A program made the translations under genes and the position numbers. A stretch of 64,000 nt of DNA from Vibrio litoralis DSM 17657 (GTDB lineage: Bacteria > Pseudomonadota > Gammaproteobacteria > Enterobacterales > Vibrionaceae): positions 118,208 through 182,207 of the forward strand of contig NZ_AUFZ01000019.1 of assembly GCF_000426765.1 (NCBI RefSeq), read 5' to 3'. Below are positions 62,970 to 64,000 of the stretch, one piece after another (the stretch's first letter is position 1; every line of letters starts with the position of its first letter). The notes beneath the pieces are model-generated. The model was not told the DNA's origin. It searched no databases and saw only the letters and a program-made list of their open reading frames with translations.

Positions 62970-64000
62970 GTGTCTAAAGAAAAATTTGAACGTACGAAAC
63001 CGCACGTAAACGTTGGTACTATCGGCCACGTTGACCACGGTAAAACAACTCTTACTGCTGCTATCTGTACTACACTTGCAAAAGTGTACGGTGGTGTAGC
63101 TAAAGACTTCGCATCTATCGATAACGCTCCAGAAGAGCGCGAGCGTGGTATCACAATCGCTACTTCTCACGTAGAGTACGATACTCCATCACGTCACTAC
63201 GCACACGTAGACTGCCCAGGACACGCCGATTATGTTAAAAACATGATCACTGGTGCTGCGCAAATGGACGGCGGTATCCTAGTTGTTGCTGCAACTGACG
63301 GCCCAATGCCACAAACACGTGAGCACATCCTACTTGGTCGCCAGGTTGGTATTCCTTACATCATCGTATTCATGAACAAATGTGACATGGTTGATGATGA
63401 AGAGCTTCTTGAGCTAGTTGAAATGGAAGTTCGTGAACTTCTTTCTGAATATGATTACCCAGGTGATGATTTACCAGTAATCCAAGGTTCAGCTCTAGGC
63501 GCTCTAAACGGCGAAAAACAATGGGAAGATAAAATTGTTGAGCTTGCAGAAGCACTAGACAACTACATCCCAGAACCAGAGCGTGCTGTAGACCAACCGT
63601 TCCTACTACCAATTGAAGATGTATTCTCAATCCAAGGTCGTGGTACTGTTGTAACAGGTCGTATCGAGCGCGGTATCCTACGCGTAGGTGACGAAGTAGA
63701 AATCGTTGGTATCAAAGATACTACTCTTACTACTTGTACTGGTGTTGAAATGTTCCGTAAACTGCTTGACGAAGGTCGTGCGGGTGAGAACGTTGGTGCA
63801 CTTCTACGTGGTACTAAGCGTGATGACGTTGAACGTGGTCAAGTATTGGCAGCGAAAGGTTCAATCAACCCACACACAACTTTCGAATCAGAAGTATACG
63901 TACTTTCGAAAGATGAAGGTGGTCGTCATACTCCATTCTTCAAAGGTTACCGTCCACAGTTCTACTTCCGTACAACTGACGTAACTGGCGACATTCAACT
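62970..64000 (+). CDS. tuf: elongation factor Tu (cut by window edge)
   Basis: EF-Tu delivers aminoacyl-tRNA to the ribosome. The first 343 codons are in the window: the P-loop [17 protein letters not shown] begins near residue 16, switch [11 protein letters not shown] near 81 and NKCDMVDD near 136. GTG start with AGGAAGG upstream, normal for tuf in gamma-proteobacteria. It is 150 bp after fusA and completes the str operon; the last 50 or so residues lie beyond the window. Confidence 0.98.
   Translation, partial: MSKEKFERTKPHVNVGTIGHVDHGKTTLTAAICTTLAKVYGGVAKDFASIDNAPEERERGITIATSHVEYDTPSRHYAHVDCPGHADYVKNMITGAAQMDGGILVVAATDGPMPQTREHILLGRQVGIPYIIVFMNKCDMVDDEELLELVEMEVRELLSEYDYPGDDLPVIQGSALGALNGEKQWEDKIVELAEALDNYIPEPERAVDQPFLLPIEDVFSIQGRGTVVTGRIERGILRVGDEVEIVGIKDTTLTTCTGVEMFRKLLDEGRAGENVGALLRGTKRDDVERGQVLAAKGSINPHTTFESEVYVLSKDEGGRHTPFFKGYRPQFYFRTTDVTGDIQ

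Overview
The window looks like chromosome 1 of a low-GC member of the Vibrionaceae, most likely a Vibrio. The evidence is gene order and protein sequence: ppc next to a divergent argE/argCBGH cluster whose last gene is the ArgH-ArgA fusion, oxyR convergent with mrcA, mrcA divergent from pilMNOPQ-aroK-aroB-damX-dam-rpe-gph-trpS, argD beside astA, crp-prkB-yheU, kefGB-yheV-slyD, and yheO-tusDCB leading into the str operon. No rRNA, tRNA, phage, integron, CRISPR or complete insertion sequence was seen. Nearly everything is core chromosome, so the unusual signals lie mostly between genes.

Layout. 1-7.7 kb: the 5' part of ppc, then arginine biosynthesis (argE leftward; argC, argB, argG, argH(A) rightward) with a predicted ArgR operator between argE and argC. 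8-11.3 kb: an AaeXAB-like efflux system. 11.4-15.2 kb: oxyR with a textbook OxyR site, a previously unremarked 36-residue ORF and a hairpin on the opposite strand, then mrcA (PBP1A). 15.4-20 kb: type IV pilus machine pilMNOPQ. 20.2-27.4 kb: aroK, aroB, damX, dam, rpe, gph, trpS. 27.5-33.4 kb: a fatty-acyl-CoA ligase, pabA, argD, astA and a DUF1338 gene; astD, expected between astA and DUF1338, is absent. 33.5-38.2 kb: gmk-rpoZ-spoT and an NhaC-type antiporter. 38.5-42.4 kb: an Scs-type periplasmic thiol-redox operon. 42.5-46.7 kb: yicC, rph, pyrE and tyrP. 46.9-53 kb: crp, prkB, yheU, a DUF3187 barrel, a TIGR02444 protein and yheS. 52.6-59.4 kb: kefG, kefB, yheV, slyD, slyX, fkpA, yheO and tusDCB. 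59.5-64 kb: rpsL, rpsG, fusA and the start of tuf.

How the genes work together. Arginine synthesis (argE, C, B, G, H(A), D) is complete here apart from argF/argI, and both argC/argE and argD carry paired ARG boxes at 21-bp phase. argD also sits with astA of arginine catabolism. The Scs proteins form a DsbD-like relay (ScsB) feeding periplasmic thioredoxin-fold partners (ScsC, ScsD). TusBCD hands sulfur to tRNA modification directly upstream of ribosomal genes.

Most noteworthy intergenic signals: (1) the oxyR divergent region, where one OxyR tetramer site could drive a short leftward transcript with an intrinsic-terminator hairpin followed by a 36-codon ORF with its own ribosome-binding site, positionally reminiscent of E. 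coli oxyS; (2) two MITE-like elements with long imperfect terminal inverted repeats, one beside gph/trpS and one abutting the TyrR box of tyrP; (3) a dispersed intergenic repeat family sharing CGTGACTCGGAAAA and GAAGCRAAGCGCTCTAG blocks, plus 7-bp tandem repeats; (4) a perfect 26-bp palindrome with a T-run inside the str operon between rpsG and fusA. All functional statements on these are inference from sequence.
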